From positions 1-64,000 of the forward strand of contig NZ_JADEYP010000013.1 in the NCBI RefSeq assembly GCF_020295405.1: a stretch of 64,000 nt of DNA. The letters are read 5' to 3'. The notes under the pieces are model-generated. The model was given only the letters and a program-made list of their open reading frames with translations, did no database searches and was not told the origin of the DNA. Both the position numbers and the translations under genes were made by a program. Position 1 is the stretch's first letter. Every line of letters begins with the position of its first letter. Positions 1 through 8,692 of the stretch are shown here, piece by piece. Source of the DNA: Sphingobacterium bovistauri (GTDB taxonomy: Bacteria; Bacteroidota; Bacteroidia; Sphingobacteriales; Sphingobacteriaceae).

Positions 1-127
1 TATAAACTCTTCTATTAGCAATAAAACAGAATCCAAAACTGTCAATAATTACAAAATATCCAAAATATCCTCTGTATCCAAGTATGCAGCTTAACAATTA
101 GAAGTTTTCTTAAAAATCGAAATAAAA

Positions 128-161
128 CAAAGAAGCTGCCCTTTTTGGACAGCTTCTTTGT
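128..161 (-). terminator. Rho-independent terminator closing the mannan PUL
   Basis: A 12-bp stem (ACAAAGAAGCTG paired with CAGCTTCTTTGT) with an 11-nt loop lies 27 nt past the stop codon of the symporter gene on the minus strand and is followed on that strand by a T-rich run. It marks the 3' end of the mannan operon, so the missing epimerase is unlikely to lie directly downstream in the same transcript. Bases 1-127 hold nothing I can support. Confidence 0.75.
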
Positions 162-187
162 TGTTTTATTATATATTGACTGTCTTC

Positions 188-1588
188 TCAAATAGAATTC
201 TTTCTATTCAATAATTGTGTTATTCGATTTACTCGGTTTTCATTTAATGGATAAAAGAATATAAAGACCGCAGATACAAAGGCACCAATAGCTGGAAAGA
301 AACTAAGAAACATCCGAATTCCACTTAGTGTTTCTACACTTTGTGCTTGATTAGCCTGAAAACCATAATAACCTAACAACCATCCTGTCAAAGCTGACCC
401 AAAAGCCCAACCTAATTTTTGACTCATTGACGAAGAACTAAAAATTAATCCAGTAGCACGCCTTCCTGTTCTTATTTCAGAATAATCTACACAATCAGCA
501 TACATTGACCATAACAATGGAAAAACTGAACCAGCACAGAAACTGATAATTAGTTGTAAGATAAATATTTCAAAAACACCATGATTAGGTATCCAATAAA
601 AAACTATACTCGCCATACAAGCGACAACCATACTAATCATAAATGTATTTTTCTTACCTATCTGATTGCATATTGGAGCTGCAAGAATTACCCCAAGTAA
701 ATTTGCCAACTGACCTAAAGAAAAATAGAGACCGCTAAGCACAAAAGGAATTTGAAAAATTTGTATCTGATTATAAGATCCCTCTTCTACATAATATTTG
801 AAATAATACAATGCAGCACCATCTCTAACTGAATTAAATGCTAATGTAAAAATTCCAGCCCCAGTTAGTATCCACCAAGGTTTATTACGAAGTAGATTTT
901 TAAGATCCTCTTTCAACGCGCCTGTATGATCTGAATCCGAAAAAACTCTTTCCTTCGTCCATAAGAAACACAGAATAAATAACAGAACACTGATAAAAGC
1001 AATCACCATTACTGCAATCCTCCAACCATATTCTTGGTCGTTTCCTGACAAATTATTATTTGCAAAATAACTAACTAAGGGATTAAAGAGTAACAAAGTC
1101 ACGAAGCTACCTAAATATGCAAACGACATTCTGTATGTAGCTAATACGTTCCGAACCTTTGGAGAAGCACTCATAACCCCCAACAACGCTGCATAAGGCA
1201 CATTGATGAAAGAGTAAACGATCATCATCAGTGAATAGGTCAGATAGGCATATATAATTTTGCCCGAATCACCAAATGACGGCGTATAAAATGTAAACAC
1301 ACCTATTACGCCAAAAGGAAAAGCTGCATATAGTAAATAAGGTCTAAATTTTCCCCATTTAGATTTTGTACGATCGGCGATGATTCCTACAATAGGATCC
1401 AAAAAAGAATCCCAAACACGGGTGACAAAAAACATAGTTCCGACGACCTTAGCTTCCATACCAAATACATCGGTATAAAAAAACATAAGGTACATCCCAA
1501 ACAACTTCCAGAACATAGAAGACGCGGCGTCACCAAATCCATAACCTATTTTTTCTTTTAGGCTTACTTGATCAGAAATCATTCTCAT
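188..1588 (-). CDS. GPH-family (MelB-like) glycoside:cation symporter
   Basis: An inner-membrane sugar transporter of 466 aa, the usual size for the glycoside-pentoside-hexuronide:cation symporter family of the major facilitator superfamily. About 12 hydrophobic segments are visible. The family signature follows helix II: VWDSFLDPIVGIIADRTKS at about residues 58-77, then KWGKFRPY. The N-terminal GYGFGDAASS is also typical. It is the last gene of the mannan PUL, 21 nt after the GH130 phosphorylase. In the studied Bacteroides fragilis mannan operon a similar symporter sits beside the phosphorylase and imports mannobiose. I infer that this one imports mannobiose or a short manno/gluco-oligosaccharide from the periplasm. 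The substrate cannot be read from the sequence alone. A second ATG two codons inside (1582) is an equally possible start. Confidence 0.88.
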   Translation of the reverse strand: MRMISDQVSLKEKIGYGFGDAASSMFWKLFGMYLMFFYTDVFGMEAKVVGTMFFVTRVWDSFLDPIVGIIADRTKSKWGKFRPYLLYAAFPFGVIGVFTFYTPSFGDSGKIIYAYLTYSLMMIVYSFINVPYAALLGVMSASPKVRNVLATYRMSFAYLGSFVTLLLFNPLVSYFANNNLSGNDQEYGWRIAVMVIAFISVLLFILCFLWTKERVFSDSDHTGALKEDLKNLLRNKPWWILTGAGIFTLAFNSVRDGAALYYFKYYVEEGSYNQIQIFQIPFVLSGLYFSLGQLANLLGVILAAPICNQIGKKNTFMISMVVACMASIVFYWIPNHGVFEIFILQLIISFCAGSVFPLLWSMYADCVDYSEIRTGRRATGLIFSSSSMSQKLGWAFGSALTGWLLGYYGFQANQAQSVETLSGIRMFLSFFPAIGAFVSAVFIFFYPLNENRVNRITQLLNRKNSI

Positions 1589-1609
1589 TTTGTTTTATTG
1601 GTCTGTAAA

Positions 1610-2779
1610 CTATTGATTCAGGTTTCCTGAAATCAATTGGTTTACTTGTCGTACGGTAGTAGCTGATCGAAATCCATCTGCCGCAGTATGGAGACAATAG
1701 TCCAACAAACGATCTATGGAAGAAACAGCAACATGCATACGAGTATCGCTAGATGCATAGTAAATATAAACTTTACCATCGGCATCTGCAATCCAACCGT
1801 TACAAAAAAGAACATTTGATACATCCCCTATACGCTCATCACCCTCAGGAGCCATAAAATATCCGCCAGGCTCAGCAATTATTTCGTATGGCTTTTCTAA
1901 ATTTGTCAAGTATAAATATAACACATAGCGTAATCCTGCTGCACAAGACCGCACCCCATGTGCCAAATGCAACCAGCCCATTGCTGTCCTTAAGGGAGTT
2001 GGTCCTTCCCCATTTTTTAATTCTTTAATAGTATGATAACATCTATGATTAATAATAACCTCCCCATGAATATCTATATTTTCTAAAGAATCTACTAATG
2101 ACCATCCTATGCCAGCACCATTGCCTGCTTCGATGAATCCATCTTGTGGTCTTGTATATAGAGCATACTTACCATCAACATATTCAGGATGCAATACGAC
2201 ATTACGTTGCTGACTCCTAGACTTAATGTCTGCTAATCGCTCCCAATGTATAAGATCTTTAGTACGAACAATCCCTGCAGAGGCAATTGCAGAGGACAAA
2301 TCTCCGGCTGGAGATCCATGATCCCTCCTTTCGGTGCAAAATATACCGTACACCCAACCATCCTCGTGTAGTGTCAACCTCATATCATACACATTGACAT
2401 CTGGATCATCTGTCTCTGGTATATTGATAGGATATTGCCAAAATTGAAAGCCATCAATTCCATTTTCACTTTCAGCAATTGCAAAGAATGATTTTCGATC
2501 ATTGCCTTCTACACGAACAACTAGTAGATAGTTACCCATCCATTTAATAGCTCCTGAATTAAATGTGCTATTAATACCGAATCTTTCCATTAAATATGGA
2601 TTTCTTTTCCTATCTAAATCATATCGCCAATGTAGAGGGGTATGGTTAGCTGTGATAATTGGGTATTTATACCTTTCGAAAATTCCGTTTCCGGGTAATA
2701 AAGGTTTGTTTTTTTGCTGCATAAGAAGCTCATACGCTCTCTCCAATTCGGTTAGCCTCCATTGAAACAAGTCTTCCAT
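1610..2779 (-). CDS. GH130 4-O-beta-D-mannosyl-D-glucose phosphorylase
   Basis: A cytoplasmic glycoside phosphorylase of 389 aa with no signal peptide. The length and the N-terminal helical extension (residues 1-25) fit GH130 subfamily 1, whose known members cleave Man-beta-1,4-Glc with phosphate to give mannose 1-phosphate and glucose. The GH130 five-bladed fold is supported by NSGAIKWMGNYLLVVRVEG (about 74-92) and by NVYDMRLT, in which Asp132 is in the position of the catalytic acid of the family. The C-terminal part contains GWLHLAHGVR and a long blade with APEGDERIGDVSNVLFCNG. The gene lies between GH5 and the symporter and is the intracellular step of the mannan pathway. The partner epimerase that turns mannobiose into Man-Glc is not in this window. 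The alternative is a GH130_2 beta-1,4-mannooligosaccharide phosphorylase, which I consider less likely because of the N-terminal helix. Confidence 0.87.
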   Translation of the reverse strand: MEDLFQWRLTELERAYELLMQQKNKPLLPGNGIFERYKYPIITANHTPLHWRYDLDRKRNPYLMERFGINSTFNSGAIKWMGNYLLVVRVEGNDRKSFFAIAESENGIDGFQFWQYPINIPETDDPDVNVYDMRLTLHEDGWVYGIFCTERRDHGSPAGDLSSAIASAGIVRTKDLIHWERLADIKSRSQQRNVVLHPEYVDGKYALYTRPQDGFIEAGNGAGIGWSLVDSLENIDIHGEVIINHRCYHTIKELKNGEGPTPLRTAMGWLHLAHGVRSCAAGLRYVLYLYLTNLEKPYEIIAEPGGYFMAPEGDERIGDVSNVLFCNGWIADADGKVYIYYASSDTRMHVAVSSIDRLLDYCLHTAADGFRSATTVRQVNQLISGNLNQ

Positions 2780-2875
2780 TTCGATTTATTTTTTATAAAT
2801 AATCTAAGATTTTTAGACATAAGAATACCCAGCCATGTGTAATCCACAGCAAGCATATAATACTCTATTTAAAGC

Positions 2876-3871
2876 CTACTTTATGTTTTTAAGTGAATTT
2901 CTAATCAATGTTCCCCACGGCTTCAAGTCTGCCTCCTGCCAATTCATATGAGGCGAATTAGTATCTTTAATCATAGAACAGGTTTCATTTTTATCAGACA
3001 GTGACCATGCTACCCATGATATCTTTCTCTCCGTCATGAATTGTTGCCAAATTGACCATTCCTTAACGTCAAGAAATCCATTACCTGTGGCCTCCATTCC
3101 TGCACATTCAGAAACAAAAATTGGGATCTGTTTGTTCAATGCATATTTTATTCTATCTCGCAAAAACTGCTTATGAGTAGCGGCGTAGAAATGTACTGTA
3201 TACATAATATTCTGCTGTCCACGTATTGGGTCATCTGCCACCAAATGAATGTCTTGACACCAATGTGGATTTCCGACCAAAATAACCGCAGATGAATCGA
3301 TACTGCGAATTGATTGAATAATAGTTTCAGCGTATTTTTTCACCTCTTCCCAGCTATCTCGTTCCGGTTCATTATATATTTCATAAAGTATGTTAGGCAC
3401 ATTTTTGTACTTGGTGGCTACTTTACTAAAAAATGTCATTGCATCATCCGTATATATATGGTGACTATGCCAATCAACAATTACATACATACCATTTTGA
3501 ATAGCCGCATCGATGACTGTATATAATTTTTCATATGCAAATTCAGGATTTTTCAACAAAGCACCATCTGGTTCCACCCCTATCGCAGCCCTTACCAAAT
3601 TACAGTTCCAATCCTTATTGAGCCATCCTATTGTTTCTTTATTATAAAAACGAGGCCACCAGTTATGCCAACTTAAACTCACTCCACGTAGCATGATCTC
3701 TTCTCCTTTTTGATTCACAAGCTTTGTTCCTTGTACCGATAGACGTCCATTTCTTTCTACAAAATTTACCAGAGGCTCCTCATTATATACTTTCGAACAA
3801 TTTGCTAAAGCAAGAGAATTTAGTAATGCTAATGTTGTGATAATAACTAAATAGCGCAGTTTAGATTTCAT
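2876..3871 (-). CDS. GH5 endo-beta-glucanase/mannanase, secreted
   Basis: A 331-aa glycoside hydrolase of family 5 with a hydrophobic export signal at residues 1-24 (LALANCS; Cys25 could be lipidated). The TIM-barrel landmarks are LRGVSLSWHNWW (61-72), VDWHSHH (132-138), YEIYNEPE with acid/base Glu168, and IFVSECAG with nucleophile Glu255. The order and motifs resemble subfamily GH5_2 endo-1,4-glucanases, so it may cut beta-1,4-glucosyl or mixed glucosyl/mannosyl links of glucomannan. The gene sits 8 nt downstream of the GH26 mannanase and 96 nt upstream of the GH130 phosphorylase, so a role in glucomannan breakdown is the natural inference. GH5 specificity is not safely predicted without subfamily assignment. 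Confidence 0.85.
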   Translation of the reverse strand: MKSKLRYLVIITTLALLNSLALANCSKVYNEEPLVNFVERNGRLSVQGTKLVNQKGEEIMLRGVSLSWHNWWPRFYNKETIGWLNKDWNCNLVRAAIGVEPDGALLKNPEFAYEKLYTVIDAAIQNGMYVIVDWHSHHIYTDDAMTFFSKVATKYKNVPNILYEIYNEPERDSWEEVKKYAETIIQSIRSIDSSAVILVGNPHWCQDIHLVADDPIRGQQNIMYTVHFYAATHKQFLRDRIKYALNKQIPIFVSECAGMEATGNGFLDVKEWSIWQQFMTERKISWVAWSLSDKNETCSMIKDTNSPHMNWQEADLKPWGTLIRNSLKNIK

Positions 3872-3879
3872 AAGGTAGA

Positions 3880-5250
3880 TTATTTAAGATTTGGCAATTG
3901 ATCTCTTGTCAACACATTGTCGCTTGCCATAATTTTTTTCCAGTAATTGATATTAGCATGTTGATGGTTGGGTTCATCAAAATTGGCACTATTCGTTTCC
4001 AACGTCCTATTGTAATCGTACCAAGGCATTAGCCAAGACCAATATATTCCACTATTCCATTGAGACGTAAAATCTGAAATCGAACCAAATTCACTCAATG
4101 TGATAATCTTATCAGAATAATTAGATCTCAAGTAATTATATACTGTAAGAATGGTATTGTTATCCACTCTATTATACAGGTCACAACTTACAATATCAAC
4201 ATAAGCGTCACCTGGATACCATTCCTTATCATTGGTTTCACTAGTCCATACCCATATTAGATTATTCAATCCTTTCGACTGAAAATAGTCAAACATTAAA
4301 ACCCACAATTTACGATAAGATACAGCATCTTTCGCTCCCCACCAGAACCATTTTCCTGCAGCCTCATGCAACGGTCTCCATAATATTGGTATATTTTTAT
4401 TTTTTAATAAAACCAATACATCAGCTGCCTTATCCAGATCAGCTTTAATGATCCCATTTTCATACGTACCTTCTTCTACCGCTTTCGATATATCAAAAGA
4501 AGTTTCCTTGGTATAGAATTTATAATCTGAACTTCCATTAGTAGCGGGCACATTCCAATGCCACATCAACGTAACTACTCCATTAGCATTCCACCAATTT
4601 TCTAATACTTTGGTGTCACTATAATTAATCCAGCTAGCTGGAGAAGCGTATAAATGCAATATATCAAACCCATTTAGTGCTGGATATTTACCTGTATGCT
4701 TGAAAATCCATTCTGCTTCATTTGTATTCCAACTGACATTTGCCATTGCCCCTGTCAATGTTTTCTTTCCAAAATTTTCTCTCAAAAAACCATACAATTT
4801 TTCCGCTTGAGGAGATGCGCTTGATACAACTAATTTTGACTTTACAGATTGATCTGTGCCTTCCTTTGTTTGGAATGAGACAGTGATAGCGTCGGCAAAT
4901 AATCCCGTTGGTCCCTTTATGGCATTATTAGCTATTTTTAATGTGTAAGAAGTAGATTTTAATAGTGGAACAGTTATTTTTAAATCTTTGAATGCTGCTA
5001 CTACATTCGACAATTTGTCGCCATTTAATGTTATTGCGTCATTGTTGGCCAAAACAATATTTTGATCAAAAACCAAAGTAATAGTTTGAGCCCCAAACGA
5101 GACATCTTGTGCACCACTCTGTATCGATGATTGAATGAACAGTGGTCTTGTACCAATCTGTCTATCATCAATTGATTCAGAACTTGAACAGCCAAATATT
5201 GACAACTGATTAAACACAATTAGGATTAAAACAAATAATCTCATTAGCAT
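3880..5250 (-). CDS. GH26 endo-beta-1,4-mannanase lipoprotein
   Basis: A 456-aa lipoprotein (lipobox ending at Cys21) with an N-terminal Ig-like domain of the Big_5 type (about 35-128: FGAQTITLVFDQNI through ITVSFQTKEG), followed by a GH26 (beta/alpha)8 domain at about 145-450. Catalytic motifs are WRPLHEA, with acid/base Glu296, and ITLSEFGS, with nucleophile Glu387. WHWNVP and the WWGA loop after the acid/base motif fit GH26 mannanases. It should hydrolyse beta-1,4-mannan or glucomannan internally, probably at the cell surface or in the periplasm. A hairpin at 5272-5297 separates it from the surface-binding gene upstream. The start at 5250 is chosen from the signal peptide; a Met at residue 3 is equally possible. 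Confidence 0.9.
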   Translation of the reverse strand: MLMRLFVLILIVFNQLSIFGCSSSESIDDRQIGTRPLFIQSSIQSGAQDVSFGAQTITLVFDQNIVLANNDAITLNGDKLSNVVAAFKDLKITVPLLKSTSYTLKIANNAIKGPTGLFADAITVSFQTKEGTDQSVKSKLVVSSASPQAEKLYGFLRENFGKKTLTGAMANVSWNTNEAEWIFKHTGKYPALNGFDILHLYASPASWINYSDTKVLENWWNANGVVTLMWHWNVPATNGSSDYKFYTKETSFDISKAVEEGTYENGIIKADLDKAADVLVLLKNKNIPILWRPLHEAAGKWFWWGAKDAVSYRKLWVLMFDYFQSKGLNNLIWVWTSETNDKEWYPGDAYVDIVSCDLYNRVDNNTILTVYNYLRSNYSDKIITLSEFGSISDFTSQWNSGIYWSWLMPWYDYNRTLETNSANFDEPNHQHANINYWKKIMASDNVLTRDQLPNLK

Positions 5251-5271
5251 AGGATATTACTATCAATAAGC

Positions 5272-5297
5272 AGAGGAATAGAGTTTCCTATTCCTCT
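5272..5297 (-). other. Intra-operon hairpin between SGBP and GH26 genes
   Basis: Perfect 10-bp inverted repeat AGAGGAATAG / CTATTCCTCT with a 6-nt loop, lying wholly in the 58-nt gap between the six-TIG binding protein and the GH26 gene. No strong T-run follows on the minus strand, so it is more likely an RNA-stability or partial-attenuation element than a full terminator. Confidence 0.6.
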
Positions 5298-5308
5298 CGC
5301 TTAATTAT

Positions 5309-7420
5309 TTATTTAATCTTTTCAAAACGAACATTATCAATACACATATTAACAAAACCAGCTTCACCGTTAGTCGCTAGACCGAAATCTTGCGTAATAT
5401 TTTGTACACTTGGCAATTGCTTGGTCCCTGTTCCGTTACCATCTTTAAAATTTGTCAACGGTATGGTTACGGTATACCATCCTCCCTTATTTTGAAATCC
5501 TGGAATAATTGCCCAAAAATCTCCATCAGATCCATTCAGTCTAAATTTGAATTCTTGAGTTGTATTTCCCAATACATTTACATCCATCTTTATTGCCCAT
5601 TCAGCTACTGTCACACCCGATGTTTTAAAATCATTTTGACTATTTCTCCAGAAGAAATCAGCCCAACCAGCAGGAAGATTTTGATTAATTCTAAAATAAC
5701 TTCCGCTCATCGATAAGCTAGATTGATTCTCCATAGCTCCAAAACTTCCCCACCACGAGTTTTTGCCATCAAAATCATAGAAAACATAACTTTGATCTAC
5801 AACAGGATCTGTTCCAGATATCACAAAAGTAGTAGAAACCACTTCTTTATTATCAAAGGTCATCAATCTCAACGTGACATTGCCTTTTGCAGCATTCGCT
5901 GGTACATACACTTGAATCAATGTCTCGCTTCGTGATACATATTGAGTTGCTTTAACATTATTTTGGAAATAAATACTTTCGACTAAATGTAACTTCGTAC
6001 CTTCAATTCGAAGTAGATCACCTGGTTTGACTGGACTTGTAATCTTTGTAATAACTGGGATATTAGGAGATGTAACAGTCAAACTAGTACTCGAAATTAC
6101 CTCTGAACTATTAGACGTAATCAACTTTATCACCCCCGATTCTGCGGTCATAGGAATATTGATACGAATAGTAGTTGGTGAATTTGCTACAACATTACTT
6201 ACAATTTGATTACCTCCAAACACGATACTGCGCACCAAATCCAAATTAGTACCTGTTATTGTAATTTGTTCTCCAGCCATGAGTGTCGTAGGGCTAAAAG
6301 ATGAGATGGTTGGCAAGATCGTATTTACCTGCGCTGTAACAGTTTTTCCTGAATTAGTATTCAAGGTCATTACCCCTGATTTCGCATTTAATGGTACAGT
6401 AACAAGAATCGAATTCTCCTTTTTCTCAGTAATACTACCTTCTACATCTCCAGCAAACACAATAGATGTTACTAAATCCAAATGCGTGCCTTCTATTTTT
6501 AATGAAGTCCCATTTTTAATAGGATTTGGAGTTACCTCAGTTATTGCAGGGCTAATTAATTTTAACACTGTGGACTCTACTTCAACACCAGAGAATGCTA
6601 TTAATTTTATCACCCCCTCTTTTACCATTTCAGGAACTGAAACCTTGATTTCTGTATGTGATTCGTTGACTGCAAATGTTGATGAAGTGATATTATCAGA
6701 GAATAGAATACTTTCTACCAACTGAAAATTCGATCCCTTAATTGTTAACTCCTGTTCTGGTTTGACTGGATTAGGAGCAACAGATGTTAACGTAGGTAAC
6801 GTTACATTTAATTCTGTTTCGGAGAAAATAACAATTGGAATTTCGGCACCATTTGAAATACTAATTTTTCCAGATTTAGCCTCTTTCGGAACAACCACTT
6901 CAATTTTACCTCTCGTGCGAGATTTGAAATCAGCAAAAGCTACTACCGCATCTTGCGTAAAGATTACTTCATTGATAAGATTGAGGTAATCGCCTTCGAT
7001 AGTCATTATATCTCCAGCTTTGACAACAGCTGGACTAACTTTGTTAATAACAATCGGTTCAGAAAAAGTCAAAGGAGTCTTTGTAAATATCTCACCGTCA
7101 GGATATTTTAATGTTATAGGTCCAGGCACTGCATCTTGAGGAATCTGAATACGAATCTCCTCACTACTAACACGTTGAATATCCGTAATTTCTAACCCTT
7201 GGGCAAGCTGAACAGATGTAATCTTATCCAAATTTTTTCCAATAAATTTTATTTCGCCCCCCCTCAATACTGGTGAAGGACCAAATACTTCCAATTGGAC
7301 AGTATCGACACTTACTTCATCTTTCTCACAGGCAGAAAACAAACTAACTGCAATAAGAATAAATACAAATAGTTTAGTCGATAAACCATTCTTTATAGTA
7401 TGTAACATATCTTTATTCAT
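5309..7420 (-). CDS. Surface glycan-binding lipoprotein with six IPT/TIG repeats
   Basis: A 703-aa outer-surface lipoprotein (lipobox LFSAC, Cys31). Six tandem IPT/TIG immunoglobulin-like repeats of about 83 aa fill residues 40-535; each begins with a variant of 'I..V.P.P...G..L.I.G..L.LV.SI.F' and ends in an 'A..G.I.L' strand. The last 165 aa (from YVFYDFDGKNSWWGSFG) form a different, aromatic-rich domain like the glycan-binding C-terminal domain of Bacteroidota surface glycan-binding proteins (SGBPs). The TIG stack would act as a stalk holding the sugar-binding domain away from the membrane. It follows a smaller SGBP with the same plan. A GTG directly abuts the upstream stop (7430-7432); I prefer the ATG at 7420 because it places the signal peptide normally. 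A further Met lies at 7408. Confidence 0.85.
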   Translation of the reverse strand: MNKDMLHTIKNGLSTKLFVFILIAVSLFSACEKDEVSVDTVQLEVFGPSPVLRGGEIKFIGKNLDKITSVQLAQGLEITDIQRVSSEEIRIQIPQDAVPGPITLKYPDGEIFTKTPLTFSEPIVINKVSPAVVKAGDIMTIEGDYLNLINEVIFTQDAVVAFADFKSRTRGKIEVVVPKEAKSGKISISNGAEIPIVIFSETELNVTLPTLTSVAPNPVKPEQELTIKGSNFQLVESILFSDNITSSTFAVNESHTEIKVSVPEMVKEGVIKLIAFSGVEVESTVLKLISPAITEVTPNPIKNGTSLKIEGTHLDLVTSIVFAGDVEGSITEKKENSILVTVPLNAKSGVMTLNTNSGKTVTAQVNTILPTISSFSPTTLMAGEQITITGTNLDLVRSIVFGGNQIVSNVVANSPTTIRINIPMTAESGVIKLITSNSSEVISSTSLTVTSPNIPVITKITSPVKPGDLLRIEGTKLHLVESIYFQNNVKATQYVSRSETLIQVYVPANAAKGNVTLRLMTFDNKEVVSTTFVISGTDPVVDQSYVFYDFDGKNSWWGSFGAMENQSSLSMSGSYFRINQNLPAGWADFFWRNSQNDFKTSGVTVAEWAIKMDVNVLGNTTQEFKFRLNGSDGDFWAIIPGFQNKGGWYTVTIPLTNFKDGNGTGTKQLPSVQNITQDFGLATNGEAGFVNMCIDNVRFEKIK

Positions 7421-7432
7421 TAAATAAATCAC

Positions 7433-8674
7433 CTATTGTGGCACTACACGCAAATTGTCTATCAAAATAACTGGATTACAGTCTGTACCAACATAGGGTA
7501 ATCCTCTATTAGCTAAGAAAATGTTAAGGTTGTCGAACCCTGCAGGAATTTCAGCCAAAGCTGTACCTGCTCCATTATATTTAAATTCTGAAATAGGTAT
7601 AGAAACAGTAACCCAACCATCTGTTTGATAGTCTCCTGTATTACGCCAAGGCATCCAAATGCCTCTTGGCTTAGCATCTTCATACAAAGGTCCGTTGGTA
7701 GCCCCTGCACCCGCAAAAATAAATGACAATCCTATGGCGCTCCACTTCGCTGGTACATTAGCTTCGAACTTCATTACAGCGGTCGCTGGATCGATGGTAA
7801 ATATATTACCTGTATGTCCATTCTCATTTCCCCAATAATGACTCAATGCCTCACTTTCGCTACCAGCAGTCCATTCGCCTGGACTAGTAAATGAACCTGA
7901 CAGTTTCAGATATTTGCCGGATAATATATACGCAGGATCTTCTTCCAATCGTCCAGTCCTTCCCCAGCTGTTTACAATTGGGAAATCTGCATCATAATTA
8001 GTAATCATCCCCCGTGTATCTCGAAAATGGAAAGTAGAGCGAGTAGATCCATATCTTGATTCCACGGCTATAGGTCCCTCTGTCGCTCCTGCTGGTACTA
8101 CAACTTTTATCTCCGTCGGAGAATGTGATACAACCTGTGTTGCCTTGATATTTGGAGTAAATATGACTGTCGGAGTTTCTGAACCTGATACTGGCAAAAA
8201 ATAATTACCACGTATAGTGGCTACATCTCCCGCATTTACGTATTCACATAGCATTTCCACAACAGCAGGTTTAGGAACAAGTATATTAAAATCATATCCT
8301 AAAGTATCCGCTTTAGACTTATTAATAAAGTAGATCTTATCTGTAACCAATGATGGAATTTCTTTGGGTACAGAAATTATGATAACATTATCGGTAATCA
8401 AACTGGTATTCAAAATACCCTTTTGGTCATTGAACCATACCTCAGACACCGAAGTAAGATTTTCCCCAACAATAGCAATACTATTCCCTAAGAATGCACT
8501 AGTCAATAACGAATCACTCACATTAGCATCCGGCATTCTTACATAACGAATATCTGGTGAACCTTCTGTTAATTGAAATCTCTGATCGTCCTTTTTACAG
8601 GATTCTAATGTGATCAAACTAAATAGAACTAGCGTACAAATCAGCCCATTCAATATTTTATATTTTGTTCTCAT
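7433..8674 (-). CDS. IPT/TIG-domain surface glycan-binding lipoprotein
   Basis: A 413-aa lipoprotein (Cys26 after LITLES). Residues about 45-220 hold two IPT/TIG-like modules (GNSIAIVGENLTSVSEVWFND; VNAGDVATIRGNYFLP). Residues about 225-413 form a C-terminal domain with GMITNYDADFPIVNSWGR, WMPWRNTGDYQTDGWVTVSIP and a closing ILIDNLRV strand, matching the carbohydrate-binding domain of SGBP-B proteins encoded after susD. It lies 18 nt downstream of susD and directly before the longer SGBP, with which it shares the C-terminal plan (GGWYTVTIPL / DGWVTVSIPI, then IDNLR/IDNVR). It should bind the mannan chain at the cell surface next to the SusCD importer. Confidence 0.85.
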   Translation of the reverse strand: MRTKYKILNGLICTLVLFSLITLESCKKDDQRFQLTEGSPDIRYVRMPDANVSDSLLTSAFLGNSIAIVGENLTSVSEVWFNDQKGILNTSLITDNVIIISVPKEIPSLVTDKIYFINKSKADTLGYDFNILVPKPAVVEMLCEYVNAGDVATIRGNYFLPVSGSETPTVIFTPNIKATQVVSHSPTEIKVVVPAGATEGPIAVESRYGSTRSTFHFRDTRGMITNYDADFPIVNSWGRTGRLEEDPAYILSGKYLKLSGSFTSPGEWTAGSESEALSHYWGNENGHTGNIFTIDPATAVMKFEANVPAKWSAIGLSFIFAGAGATNGPLYEDAKPRGIWMPWRNTGDYQTDGWVTVSIPISEFKYNGAGTALAEIPAGFDNLNIFLANRGLPYVGTDCNPVILIDNLRVVPQ

Positions 8675-8692
8675 TTATTTCTAAGTTTTAGA

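Noticed and set aside
6027..6989. A run of long plus-strand reading frames opposite the six-TIG gene
   Set aside because: They are shadows of the periodic beta-strand repeats on the minus strand, with no starts, signals or family match.
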